Origin: a virus | IMG/VR virus record: IMGVR_UViG_3300045110_000277 | Span: 22,080-86,079 of that record | Direction: 5' to 3' (one strand) | Length of the DNA: 64,000 nt | Part shown: positions 18,427 to 27,540 of the stretch, in pieces | Numbering within the stretch: the stretch's first letter is position 1 | Layout: each line of letters starts with the position of its first letter | Position numbers and translations under genes: made by a program | The notes under the pieces: model-generated | What the model saw: only the letters and a program-made list of their open reading frames with translations | Database searches by the model: none | Told to the model about the DNA's origin: nothing

Positions 18427-20886
18427 ATGACTCTGTTCACGCGCACCGCCTCGGACAGCGCCGCTGTCTCCGAGTCGGTTGCGCGCGTGTGCAGGCACCC
18501 GCGCAGCACGTCGGACAGCGTGCCCGTCGCCGAGGCGCACACCCGGTCTGTCCACCGGTTCAAGACGACCTCGGACTCGGCGGTGGTGTCCGAGTCGAAC
18601 ATCATCCTGGGTCCGCTGATCAACCTGAGCGTGCCGGTCGGTGGGGTGAACGCGGCGACCGGCCAGCTGCCGACGGAGGTGCTCGGCGCGTACTACGAGG
18701 TGGCCCTGGCAGCGGCCGTTGGCGCCTACGCTTCCGGCCAGCCGGTCGGGATCTACCTGGGCGCGCTGAGCTACATCTTCGACTTCGACTGCCCCGAGGT
18801 GCAGGTCGGTGGCCGGCTGCCGTCGCTGTTCGTCGGCACCCCCGGGGTGGACGGGGACTTCTTCGGCCTGCCGATCATCTTGTCCGGGCTCAGTGGCACC
18901 GGGACGTTCAGTCTGCAGGGTGCCACGGTGGAGACCGGCGAGCAGGACGCGCTGAACGCCCTGGAGCCCACCGGCGGCCGGGTGGTGGTGCCGACCGCGA
19001 TCCAGATCGGCGCGACGGTCAACGTGCCGGACGCGACCCCGGCCAGCTTCACCGCGGTGCAGGCCACCATCGGCCCGCTGACGGTGCGCCGGGTGTTCTC
19101 CTCCAGCCTGCCCACGCACATGCCCGCGGGCATCGCGGGCATCGTCGCGTTCTACTCGTTCAAGTCGAACACGACCATCCAGGACCTCATCAACGGCGTG
19201 CATGACGCGGCGGTGCGAACGCTCGTTCAGAGCCTGCCCAACGGCACGTACCTGACCAGCTACCACGAGCCCGAGAACGACATGGACGGCGACACCTTCG
19301 TCGCGCTCATGGACCACCTGTATCCGCTGGTGAAGTCGATCAACCCGACGATCCAGTTCGGCCCGGTCTACATGACGTACTGGTGGCGCCCGTCGCTGTC
19401 GGGCGTGGGCAAGCCGGGCAACGGTCACAACCCGCAGCCGAAGGACTCGTGGGAGCCGCACGACTACGACTTCCTGGGGTGTGACAACTACGCGCAGCCG
19501 CCGCAGACCCCGCTGGAGCTGGCCTCCGACACGACGTTCCAGAACTGGTACACCTGGGCGAAGGCGAAGGCGAACGCGGCCAACGTGCCGGTGTGCATCG
19601 TGGAGTACGGCGCGGGCGCGATCACCTCGGGCATGACCGGGGGCGAGCGGGCCACCATGGAGGCTGCTCGCGCGGTCGTCATCGCCAACGACGGCACGTA
19701 CGTGGCCAGCGAGCCCACCATCGGCATGTGGCTGCTGTGGGACGGCACCGGCGCTGCTGGTGACTGGTTCCTGCACGACAGCGCCAGCCAGGCCGCGTGG
19801 GCGGCCATCGCCTCGGGCGGCAGCACCACCGGCACGGCGTTCGCGGGCATCGGCGACAAGAGCATCTGGATGCAGTTCACCGCGCCGCTGGACGGCACCT
19901 TCACCTTCACGGTGGACGACGCCTCGACGCCGGACTACCGGCTGGCCATCTACCACGGCGAGGCCATCGACGACCCGGCGATGGTGCTGCTCGGCGAGGT
20001 GTTCGCCAACGGCTCGACGGACCCGACGCTCTCGGTGGAGTTCAGCCGGGGCGAGTCGTACTACGTCTACGTCAACAAGGTCGACGGCACGAGCACCACG
20101 TACCCGCTGCAGAGCTACACCTGGTCGTTCGGCCCGGCCGTGCTCGGCCCGGTGCTGACCATCGACCCGAACATCCTGGACCGGGTGCCAACGGGCCTTG
20201 TCGTCTCGTTGGTGAACATGCTCGACGGCGGTGAGGCGGTCGACTTCACCCTGGTCGGCAACGCCAGCGTGCTGGCCACCTTGCAGGCCGACGAGCAGGG
20301 CACCATCGTCGGCGTCACGGTGCCGCTGGGTCTGCCGCTGTCGGCGGGCACGTACACCCTGCAGGCCACCGGCGAGTCCTCCGGCCGCGTCGGCTCCTGC
20401 ACCTTCCAGCTGCTCAACGACCCGATGACTCGGCCGGCGCCGCCGCCCGACGACGTGCCGGTCTCGCCGCCAACGCAGGTTGGCATCCAGCGGTGGGTGT
20501 TCCAGGACCCGATGCCCGGCGGCCTGGCCACGCTGGTGTTCCCGGCGAACCCGGAGAAGGCGAGCAGCTTCTACGCCCCGGTGCCGGTCACGGTCGAGCA
20601 CACCGTCGCGCAGGACGGCACCGCGGTGGTCTGGGAGGGCGCACCCACGGCGCTGGCCGCGCAGTTCAGCGGCTACACCACCGACGAGACGTTCTACCTG
20701 GCGGTCGAGGCGTACGCCGCGCTGAACCGCAAGTTCTACCTGATCGACCACCGCAGCAAGGTGTGGGTGGTCGCGCTGACCAGCTTCGGCCCGGACCGGC
20801 GCATCGTGCAGCCGGTGCATCAGACCGACTCGTCGTGGGCGTGCAACTACACCGCGACCGTGATGATCTTTGCGGGGCCGATGTGA
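18427..20886 (+). CDS. Tail protein with glycosidase-like domain and C-terminal Dit-like domain
   Basis: 819 aa. Three copies of the Thr-Ser-Asp repeat shared with the fibre at 5466 open the protein. A central region (about 225-460) looks like a TIM-barrel glycoside hydrolase: Y-H-E-P-E-N-D near 280 would hold the acid/base Glu and I-V-E-Y-G-A-G near 391 the nucleophile. Beta modules follow. The C-terminal about 140 residues (from I-Q-R-W-V-F-Q-D-P) resemble the N-terminus of the next protein. It probably degrades a host-surface glycan; substrate unknown. Confidence 0.7.
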   Translation: MTLFTRTASDSAAVSESVARVCRHPRSTSDSVPVAEAHTRSVHRFKTTSDSAVVSESNIILGPLINLSVPVGGVNAATGQLPTEVLGAYYEVALAAAVGAYASGQPVGIYLGALSYIFDFDCPEVQVGGRLPSLFVGTPGVDGDFFGLPIILSGLSGTGTFSLQGATVETGEQDALNALEPTGGRVVVPTAIQIGATVNVPDATPASFTAVQATIGPLTVRRVFSSSLPTHMPAGIAGIVAFYSFKSNTTIQDLINGVHDAAVRTLVQSLPNGTYLTSYHEPENDMDGDTFVALMDHLYPLVKSINPTIQFGPVYMTYWWRPSLSGVGKPGNGHNPQPKDSWEPHDYDFLGCDNYAQPPQTPLELASDTTFQNWYTWAKAKANAANVPVCIVEYGAGAITSGMTGGERATMEAARAVVIANDGTYVASEPTIGMWLLWDGTGAAGDWFLHDSASQAAWAAIASGGSTTGTAFAGIGDKSIWMQFTAPLDGTFTFTVDDASTPDYRLAIYHGEAIDDPAMVLLGEVFANGSTDPTLSVEFSRGESYYVYVNKVDGTSTTYPLQSYTWSFGPAVLGPVLTIDPNILDRVPTGLVVSLVNMLDGGEAVDFTLVGNASVLATLQADEQGTIVGVTVPLGLPLSAGTYTLQATGESSGRVGSCTFQLLNDPMTRPAPPPDDVPVSPPTQVGIQRWVFQDPMPGGLATLVFPANPEKASSFYAPVPVTVEHTVAQDGTAVVWEGAPTALAAQFSGYTTDETFYLAVEAYAALNRKFYLIDHRSKVWVVALTSFGPDRRIVQPVHQTDSSWACNYTATVMIFAGPM

Positions 20887-22181
20887 CGCAGCGGTGGACG
20901 TTCCTGGACCCCGACAACGGCGTCGTGGAGTACGTGTTCGAGCGCAACCCGAAGCAGGTCGGCTCGCCGTACCCGAACAAGAAGCTCGACACGTTGAGCA
21001 CCGGTGCCACCGCGACGCCGAACATCCGCGGGTTGAAGCAGCCGGACACCCCGGTCGAGTGGTCGTTCACCGGCACCCTGGCCAGCCAGGCGATGTACGA
21101 CCAGCTGCTGTCGTGGTCGGCGGTGCGCAAGCTCGTGCAGGTCATCGACGACCTGGGCCGCACGTACAACATCCTGCCGACCGGCGTGGAGTTCTCCGAC
21201 CGCGCGCCGACTCCGCGGCACCCGGTGCGCTACGAGTACACCTTCAAGGCGTTGCTGTTCCCGACGCTGGTCACGCCCAACCCGGTAGCCATCGACCAGC
21301 CGGTGTTTGTCGGGCGCCCCATCCTCGACCCGCCGTCGTACGTGCCGTCCGACCCGAGCCTGCCGACCCCGCCGGAGACCACGCCGGGCACGCCGGTGCC
21401 GCCCGTCACGCCGCCGACGCCGCCCGGAGCGGACGCCACGATCAAGTGGGGCTCGGCCTTCGGCTCGAACCTGTCCTGGCAGCTGACCAACTTCCCGGCA
21501 GCCAAGAGCGCGCGGCACTTCACCACGCCGATCACGCTGTACAGCAGCAGCTCGGCCAGTCACCGGATGCCGACGCCCGCGGAGATCTGGGAGTCGGCCA
21601 AGCCCGACCCGGCGTCGGTGATCAACGGCTCGATGAACAGCCTCATCGACGCCTGGATCGCCAGCTGGACCCGCGACGTGGTGCTCACCTTCTGGCACGA
21701 GCCCGAGCAGGGCCAGCCCAACTACCGGGTACCGCCGGCCACCTGGGTACCGATGCAGCGGGTGCTGCTCGCTCGCGTCGCCGCGGTGGGCAACTCGCAC
21801 GTGAAGACCGCGGGCATCCTGATGAGCTACACGCTGAGCTTTGGCAACAGCCGGGTCGACTCGTACTTCAAGCCCAGCGGCACGCTGATCGGCTTCGACT
21901 ACTACGCCTTCGACTGCTACAAGCCGGCGCACACGATCCTGGCGATGAACTGGGCGCAGAGCAACGGCGTCGCCTGGGCCATCCCGGAGTGGGGCACCAG
22001 CACCGGCCCTGGTGGGGACGCGGACACCAAGGCGCAGCTGATCCAGATGGTCTCCGACGTGTCGGGTTACAAGCCGCACGCAGTCATGTACTTCGACGCC
22101 CCGGTCGGCCCGCACCTGAGCCCCCTGCTGATCAACGCTCCGCTGACCGACTCGTACCTGAAGGGACTGGCCGGCCCATGA
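20883..22181 (+). CDS. Tail-tip protein: Dit-like domain fused to glycosidase-like domain
   Basis: 432 aa from GTG 20883, overlapping the previous stop. The N-terminal about 140 residues (T-Q-R-W-T-F-L-D-P, P-V-E-W-S-F-T-G-T-L) look like a distal-tail scaffold domain. A Pro/Thr-rich linker (about 155-180) leads to a second putative glycosidase: F-W-H-E-P-E-Q-G near 270 and A-I-P-E-W-G-T-S near 368 are candidate catalytic Glu positions, about 100 residues apart as in the preceding protein. Confidence 0.72.
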   Translation: MTQRWTFLDPDNGVVEYVFERNPKQVGSPYPNKKLDTLSTGATATPNIRGLKQPDTPVEWSFTGTLASQAMYDQLLSWSAVRKLVQVIDDLGRTYNILPTGVEFSDRAPTPRHPVRYEYTFKALLFPTLVTPNPVAIDQPVFVGRPILDPPSYVPSDPSLPTPPETTPGTPVPPVTPPTPPGADATIKWGSAFGSNLSWQLTNFPAAKSARHFTTPITLYSSSSASHRMPTPAEIWESAKPDPASVINGSMNSLIDAWIASWTRDVVLTFWHEPEQGQPNYRVPPATWVPMQRVLLARVAAVGNSHVKTAGILMSYTLSFGNSRVDSYFKPSGTLIGFDYYAFDCYKPAHTILAMNWAQSNGVAWAIPEWGTSTGPGGDADTKAQLIQMVSDVSGYKPHAVMYFDAPVGPHLSPLLINAPLTDSYLKGLAGP

Positions 22182-24355
22182 GGCTCGTGACCGACGACAC
22201 CAACGCCGCGTGGCAGGCCGCTTTCAAGGGCGGTGACACGCGACCGGTCGTTCGCGCGACCATCCAGAAGATGGACGTGAAGCTGTGCCCGTACAAGCGG
22301 CCCACGCAGAACGGGGTCGCGGGCAACAGCGGTGTCTTCGCCAGCGCCATCTTCGGCCAGGACTTCCAGCCGGTCGAGCTACCCAACCTGGCCAGCGTGA
22401 AGTGGACGCGCTCGGTGGACCAGGACGTGGCCCAATGCGACATCGTGATCTGGAACACCGAGCGCCTGGCGGTCGGCGAGGTGCCACCCGACGACGTGAG
22501 CTTCGACAAGCCCGGCTACATGACGTTCAACCGCGGCGTGGACCCGGCCGCCGTCAGCCGGTGGGGGTACGCGGCCAATGGCTGGCGTGACCTGCTGGTG
22601 CCCGACCGGATCATCCGCACCTTTGAGGGCTACGGCTTCGACCCGTCAGTCACCCCGGAGGCCGACCCGAACCTGTACCCCTCCGGTGTGTGGCTGATCG
22701 ACGACGTGGAGTACAGCGCCGACGGCACGATCAAGGTGTCCTGCCGCGACATGGGCCGGGTGCTGCTCGACCAAATCTTCTTCCCGCCGGTCGTGCCGTT
22801 CAGCGAGTACCCGTTCACCTGGATCCCGGACCAGACGGTGCCCGGCCCGCCGAAGCTGACCACCTCCAGCGGGTGGAAGCGCCCGGTGTACGAGACCGAC
22901 TCGGGCATCCCGTACATCGGCAAGGGCTTCACCGACGGGTCGTTCCCCTACGTCGACTCCACCGGTGCGGTGCTGGGCCACCATGGGCGCTACGCCTTCG
23001 ACACCAACGTGGCGAGCTACTGGCTCTCGGTCGGCAACGAGGCCAGCTGGAGCTCGGCGTTCGAGTACGTGCAGGGTGCCATCAGCGGCGCTGTCCACGC
23101 GGTGCAGCTGAAGACCTGGGGCGGTCCGTACCTGGTCTACGTCAGCCTGTGGGATGGCAGCAAGTGGCTGGGCAGCCGCAAGATCCCTTACCGCGCAAGG
23201 GTTGTGGACACCAACGCCGATATCCCGTTCGTCGACTCGTTCACCGCGGGCAAGTCGACAACGACCGTTCGCGCCCTGCCCAAGGCGTACGCCGGCATCA
23301 CCAAGATCCGGCTCACCTTCACCGACCTCTACAACAGCGGCATCGGCGAGTTCAAGTACCGCGCGGGCTGCTACGACATCCAGGTCAACGAGTCGGTGGT
23401 CACCAGCACGCCCACCACGATGGTCATCGGGAACATGGCCGACTACACCGACATCGTGAAGTGGGTCTGCGCGTGGGGCGGGTTCTTCTGGCCCGACGAG
23501 TCCACCGGCTTCGACTATCTGACCAACGCGGACGGGACGACAACGAACGTTGTCGCCTCCACCCCGGATCCCGTGCTGCCCACTGGGCGGGTGTGGGGCG
23601 ACTTCGAGGGGACGGGCACCAACAGCCTGATCCCGCTCACCCCGGACATCTGGGACAAGAAGCCGCTGATGGACTCGATCACGTACGTGCGCAACATCGT
23701 CAACTTCATCTTCTTCATCGACGAGACCGGCGGCGTGGTCTGGCGGAGCCCGAACATCTGGCAGGAGGGCAACTACATCGGCGGTGGGCTCAACGACGCC
23801 GATATCGGCCGGACCACCGAGGGCCGCACGTCCACGGTGTACGTCATCGACGAGCAGGACACCATCCTGGGGCTGCGGCCCAAGCTGAGCAGCCGGGCGA
23901 TGCGCGAGCGGTACTTCGTGGCCAACACCGACGGCGCGTTCGGCGCGGTGTCACCGCCCATCGGCAGCGTCAGCTACAACCCGTACCCGTCGGGGCTGCG
24001 CCGGGTGGCCGGCTGGACTGACCAGCACTTCTCCACGCAGGCGGAGTGCCAGATCATGGCCGACCTGATCGCGGTCCGCTCGATGTTCGAGTACCGCACC
24101 AACGTGGTCACCGTGCCCGGCAACCCGGGCCTGCAGGTGGACGACCAGGTGCGGATCATGGAGCGGGTCACCGGCGAGACGTACCTGCACTACGTCCGGG
24201 GCATCACCAGCGACTGGGACGCCAAGAGCGGCAAGTGGACGTACGAGATCGAGACCCACTGGCTGGGCCTGACGCCGTTCAGCAACTGGGCGTTCGACCC
24301 GTCGCTGCTGTCGGCTGAGACCAAGCAGTACCTCACGGCATTGGGGAAGATCTGA
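22178..24355 (+). CDS. Minor tail protein, tail-tip hub candidate
   Basis: 725 aa, ATG overlapping the previous stop. Contains W-T-R-S-V-D-Q-D-V-A-Q-C-D-I near residue 70, a domain with D-V-E-Y-S-A-D-G-T-I-K-V-S-C-R-D and a C-terminal region with V-P-G-N-P-G-L-Q-V-D-D-Q-V-R-I. These strand patterns are usual in the tail-associated (Tal or gp27-like) proteins of actinophages. Order after the Dit-like protein supports a hub role. Confidence 0.7.
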   Translation: MRLVTDDTNAAWQAAFKGGDTRPVVRATIQKMDVKLCPYKRPTQNGVAGNSGVFASAIFGQDFQPVELPNLASVKWTRSVDQDVAQCDIVIWNTERLAVGEVPPDDVSFDKPGYMTFNRGVDPAAVSRWGYAANGWRDLLVPDRIIRTFEGYGFDPSVTPEADPNLYPSGVWLIDDVEYSADGTIKVSCRDMGRVLLDQIFFPPVVPFSEYPFTWIPDQTVPGPPKLTTSSGWKRPVYETDSGIPYIGKGFTDGSFPYVDSTGAVLGHHGRYAFDTNVASYWLSVGNEASWSSAFEYVQGAISGAVHAVQLKTWGGPYLVYVSLWDGSKWLGSRKIPYRARVVDTNADIPFVDSFTAGKSTTTVRALPKAYAGITKIRLTFTDLYNSGIGEFKYRAGCYDIQVNESVVTSTPTTMVIGNMADYTDIVKWVCAWGGFFWPDESTGFDYLTNADGTTTNVVASTPDPVLPTGRVWGDFEGTGTNSLIPLTPDIWDKKPLMDSITYVRNIVNFIFFIDETGGVVWRSPNIWQEGNYIGGGLNDADIGRTTEGRTSTVYVIDEQDTILGLRPKLSSRAMRERYFVANTDGAFGAVSPPIGSVSYNPYPSGLRRVAGWTDQHFSTQAECQIMADLIAVRSMFEYRTNVVTVPGNPGLQVDDQVRIMERVTGETYLHYVRGITSDWDAKSGKWTYEIETHWLGLTPFSNWAFDPSLLSAETKQYLTALGKI

Positions 24356-24783
24356 TGGCCTTCGACGCTTGGCGTCACCTCAAGGACGTGGGTGACAGCG
24401 ACGACCGGCACCGGGAGAACAGCTCGCGGCTGGCGCACGCCTACATCCGCACCGACTCCACCGGGTGGGGCGAGGTCACCTACGACAACCCGTTCGTGTT
24501 CGGCGTGCGGTTCATCGACAAGCCGTACGTGGCCTACAGCTTCGACGTGGACGACACCACCGACGTGGTGGACACCCGGTACCCGCGGGCGTGCGGGTTC
24601 ATCTACCGCTGGCAGATCGACTCCCGCGGCTTCTACACCGGGGCGTACATGGCGGTCACTGTGGACGACCAGTCCACGTTCATCACCGCGGTCGGCGACA
24701 GCCCGAACTACCTGCTGCACCACCACTTCTCCTTCTCGGGCATCGCCATGAAGTCGGTGCCCGACTACCTGGCGCAGGGCTAG
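24355..24783 (+). CDS. Minor tail protein
   Basis: 142 aa, TGATG overlap with the hub gene. Aromatic-rich beta protein (F-V-F-G-V-R-F-I-D-K-P-Y-V-A-Y-S-F-D) of a type that follows the hub in actinophage tail-tip operons. No enzymatic motif. Confidence 0.65.
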   Translation: MAFDAWRHLKDVGDSDDRHRENSSRLAHAYIRTDSTGWGEVTYDNPFVFGVRFIDKPYVAYSFDVDDTTDVVDTRYPRACGFIYRWQIDSRGFYTGAYMAVTVDDQSTFITAVGDSPNYLLHHHFSFSGIAMKSVPDYLAQG

Positions 24784-24785
24784 CC

Positions 24786-25604
24786 GTGGTCTGGGGGCCG
24801 TGGCTTCCGTCGCCGCAGATCGTGGTGACGGCGACCATGCCGTGGGAGCAGGTGCAGGGCGCGGAGTCGTTCGTCCACCACGGCGACACCACCGTCGACC
24901 CGTTGCAGATCGGGTCGACGCAGGCTTCCGTGCAGGCGACCGGCGGGTCGGACGCGGCCTTTGAGTCGCCCAACTCGATGCCCGGCCTGGCCGTACCGTG
25001 GACCGCCACGATGTTGCAGGACTTCAGCTTCTTCACCATGTCGGTGACGTACTCGGTGGCCTACAACCGGGCCATCATCGACTGCTCGCCGACGTTGAAC
25101 AGCTACCCGACGCCGGACGACAACGCGGTCGGGGTGCTCGGCGACATCCAGATGCACGGGGGCACCGACACGTTCGTGGCGTGGCAGACCGGCTCGATGG
25201 ACTGGACCCCGCTGGTCGACTTCGGCGCGACGTTCGGGCTGCGGCTGCGCCAGACGCCCTACGTCAACGCCAGCTCGTTCTTCTGGGACCCCTACGACGA
25301 CACCGGTCGCTTCGCCGAGCTGACCGCCGCCGACGTGGTGGACATCCCGCCGTACCCCGCCGCCGACTTCTCGATCTGGTGCCAGCCCGCGTTCGACTAC
25401 TCCGCCATCAGCGAGTCCGACCTGGTGACCGTGTTCTCCGGGCTGGACGAGGCCGGCGGCTCGTGGGCGCTGAACAGCATCACCTTGCAGGCCGTGGTCC
25501 AGCCGCCCGACTACCGTCAATGGCTGGACCTGGTGCCCAACCTCAGCGGCGGCATCCAGCAGCCGGTCGTCCACTTCATCACCACGCGGAGGCGGCTCGG
25601 ATGA
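24786..25604 (+). CDS. Minor tail protein
   Basis: 272 aa from GTG 24786, two bases after the preceding stop. Rich in aromatic residues and Asp, predicted beta, with paired W-G-P-W and W-Q-T-G-S-M-D-W segments. Unknown family. It is coupled to the next gene by an ATGA overlap and so belongs to the tail-tip transcript. Confidence 0.65.
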   Translation: MVWGPWLPSPQIVVTATMPWEQVQGAESFVHHGDTTVDPLQIGSTQASVQATGGSDAAFESPNSMPGLAVPWTATMLQDFSFFTMSVTYSVAYNRAIIDCSPTLNSYPTPDDNAVGVLGDIQMHGGTDTFVAWQTGSMDWTPLVDFGATFGLRLRQTPYVNASSFFWDPYDDTGRFAELTAADVVDIPPYPAADFSIWCQPAFDYSAISESDLVTVFSGLDEAGGSWALNSITLQAVVQPPDYRQWLDLVPNLSGGIQQPVVHFITTRRRLG

Positions 25605-26149
25605 CGTACGACTGGTTCGACAACAGCACCTCTGGCGGCTTCGGCGACTACGGCATCTGCAGCGAGGGCGTCATCGAGCGCGGCTCGGGCGGTGCGCACA
25701 TCGGGCAGTTCACCGAGGGCATCTTCTTCGGGAACGGGACGCCAACGGCCCTTGTCGGCGGGGAGCGCGTCTGCCGGCCGCCGACCGGGACGGGGCACTT
25801 CCTGCGCCACCTGGTCGTGTGGTGGACCGACGCCTCGATGACCACCAGCGTGGACGGCACCCATGACCTGTACGACACCGACTACCTGAAGACGGTGGAC
25901 CCGGCGTACCCCACGGGTTACAGCGGCGACGACATCACCGCCAGCCTGACCGCGCCAGCCGGGGCCACGTACTGGTCGTGGGCCATCCTCGACGAGGGCC
26001 CGTACGACGGCAGCGGGACGACCAGCTCCGACCCGGGCTCGTACTCGCCGTACACCGCTGCTGATACCGCGGTGGCCCTCCTGAGCGCCTGCTCCGCGGC
26101 TCCCGATCTGTCGGGGTTCGTCCATGCGGGTGAAGTCCACTTCTCGTAG
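25601..26149 (+). CDS. Tail-tip protein, paralog of the secreted protein at 42821
   Basis: 182 aa. Ends the virion cluster. The C-terminal half aligns by eye with the secreted protein encoded at 42821-43351: T-A-P-x-G-A-T, then G-P-Y-D, G-S-Y-x-x-x-Y and A-x-x-A-L-L-x-A. This copy has no signal peptide. Its last-in-order position suggests an exposed tip or receptor-contact protein. Both functional statements are inference. Confidence 0.65.
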   Translation: MTYDWFDNSTSGGFGDYGICSEGVIERGSGGAHIGQFTEGIFFGNGTPTALVGGERVCRPPTGTGHFLRHLVVWWTDASMTTSVDGTHDLYDTDYLKTVDPAYPTGYSGDDITASLTAPAGATYWSWAILDEGPYDGSGTTSSDPGSYSPYTAADTAVALLSACSAAPDLSGFVHAGEVHFS

Positions 26150-26235
26150 GACCTCTGGCCGGTGTCAGATTCGCCCCGGCTGGGGACGATGGACACATGA
26201 GATGCGAACGCTCGTTGGCGGGGAGGAACTGGGTC

Positions 26236-26748
26236 GTGACGATGCTGGGCTTGGGGCTTCCCGATCTGCCTCCACACCCGGCCACGGCCGGAGCGTCCCT
26301 GGTCGTTAGCGGGGTCGGCACCGTCGTCGCGGTCCTCAGCTCCACCATCGAGGAGAATGCAGCCGTTCGCAGCATCCTGTTCATCGGTGGCATCTGCGCC
26401 GCCCTGGCCGGCATCGCGGTACTGGCCCGCACGGTGGCCAAGGGCGCGTTCTGGGGCGTCCGGGCAGCGGACGGCATGGGGGACTTGATGGGTGACCCGA
26501 AGGCGAATCCGCCCGTCCCTGGTCTGGGCGACCGGATGGAGCGGATGGAGGCCACGGTCGACGACGTGCAGCGAACGCTCAAGGGCAAGGTGGAGCAGGA
26601 CGCTGCGCGAGCCGAGCAGGACGACGAGCGGTGGCGCAAGGTCGACCAGATGCACGACCGACAGACCGAGATCCACGACTTGCTCAGCAAGCTCGCAGGG
26701 AACGCCGGACCGGCTGACCGCGAGCCCCCCGATGAGGAGCTTGCCTGA
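26236..26748 (+). CDS. Membrane protein with coiled-coil tail (holin or lysis accessory candidate)
   Basis: 170 aa. I start at GTG 26236, eight bases after GGGAGGA; ATG 26197 would place a palindromic repeat inside the coding sequence. Two hydrophobic segments (about 18-39 and 46-70) are followed by a highly charged helix (about 100-155) with heptad-like spacing. Position after the tail genes and before another two-helix membrane protein fits a lysis role. Confidence 0.6.
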   Translation: MTMLGLGLPDLPPHPATAGASLVVSGVGTVVAVLSSTIEENAAVRSILFIGGICAALAGIAVLARTVAKGAFWGVRAADGMGDLMGDPKANPPVPGLGDRMERMEATVDDVQRTLKGKVEQDAARAEQDDERWRKVDQMHDRQTEIHDLLSKLAGNAGPADREPPDEELA

Positions 26749-27110
26749 TGGCTGACCACGCAGCGCCCGGCACCGGATGGCTGAACCTGCTCGACAAGGT
26801 ACCTCCGGCCGTGCGGCACGCCCTCATCCTGCTCATCGGTGCTGGCCTGAGCTACGCCTCGGCGCACCTGCCGGACCTGCACCTCCAGCAGCCGTACCCG
26901 AACTTGCTCGGCGGCGCGCTGGCGATGCTCCTGCTGATCGTCACCCCGCTCACCTCGCAGTACGGCGTGGGCAAGAAGGTGGACGACGCGGCCCAGGCCC
27001 AGGCGGACCTGGACGCAGCCGTACAGCTCGTGCTGGGGGCGGCCAAGGACGCTGCAGCTGCCAAGCTGGGCGCGCCAACGGACGTTGCCGTCCAGCCTCC
27101 TGTGGCATAG
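26748..27110 (+). CDS. Holin-like membrane protein
   Basis: 120 aa, TGATG overlap with the preceding membrane protein. Hydrophobic helices at about 21-40 and 53-72 are followed by an Ala-rich soluble tail with V-G-K-K-V-D-D-A. Size and topology match the two-helix holins of actinophages. No endolysin is visible nearby, so it may be encoded elsewhere in the genome. A dispersed palindrome lies inside the C-terminal codons (27077-27086). Confidence 0.6.
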   Translation: MADHAAPGTGWLNLLDKVPPAVRHALILLIGAGLSYASAHLPDLHLQQPYPNLLGGALAMLLLIVTPLTSQYGVGKKVDDAAQAQADLDAAVQLVLGAAKDAAAAKLGAPTDVAVQPPVA

Positions 27111-27315
27111 CCCACGGAACCGAATGGCTCTTGTGTGCGTCGCCTGTGGACGACGAACGGGAGCGTGTCCACAGATTCTGCTGATCCGGTAACAAACTCG
27201 GCGCGGCGGCTTGTAACCGTGTCCAAAGGGGTTATGGTCTCCTTCGCGCCAGACCCTGCGTGATCGACCGATCACCTTTCCCTGGGAGCTGGCTGTCTAA
27301 ACAGGGGAGGCTCGG
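27111..27315 (+). promoter_or_regulatory. Late/early boundary: promoter, operator-like palindrome and DnaA-box-like pair
   Basis: A plausible promoter has TTGTAA (27211-27216), a 16-nt spacer and TATGGT (27233-27238). A 6-2-6 inverted repeat TGATCGACCGATCA (27261-27274) lies just downstream, where an operator would sit. Upstream, CTGTGGAC (27144-27151) and GTCCACAG (27167-27174) form a perfect inverted pair resembling DnaA boxes. An 18-nt sequence (27128-27145) recurs exactly at 60944. This region separates virion from replication genes. Confidence 0.55.
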
Positions 27316-27540
27316 GTGCTGGAAGCGGTACCCGAGTTGATCGGGGACGGGGCCGAGTCGCTACAGGCGGCGCTCAGCTACCTACTGGCTGCTATCGGTC
27401 CTGCCTCCCTGTTCAACCTCAAGACCGCCGTCGAGGCCGCTCGGGTCGACGGTGTAAGCGGTGAGCTGACGATCCACGTGCCCCGCAAGGTCGGAGAGCG
27501 CGTCGAGGTCGACTGGCAGTCCAACGCCCGGCCCCGCTGA
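27316..27540 (+). CDS. Small early protein, unknown function
   Basis: 74 aa from a GTG with GGGGAGG upstream. A hydrophobic helix (about 19-35) is followed by beta-like charged sequence ending in P-R-K-V-G-E-R-V-E-V-D-W. It is the first gene after the main promoter candidate, a place where phages put early regulators or host-takeover proteins, but there is no motif to support a function. Confidence 0.6.
   Translation: MLEAVPELIGDGAESLQAALSYLLAAIGPASLFNLKTAVEAARVDGVSGELTIHVPRKVGERVEVDWQSNARPR

Noticed and set aside
18352-20820. 822-codon open frame on the - strand
   Set aside because: Antisense to the glycosidase-like tail protein and with shadow composition.
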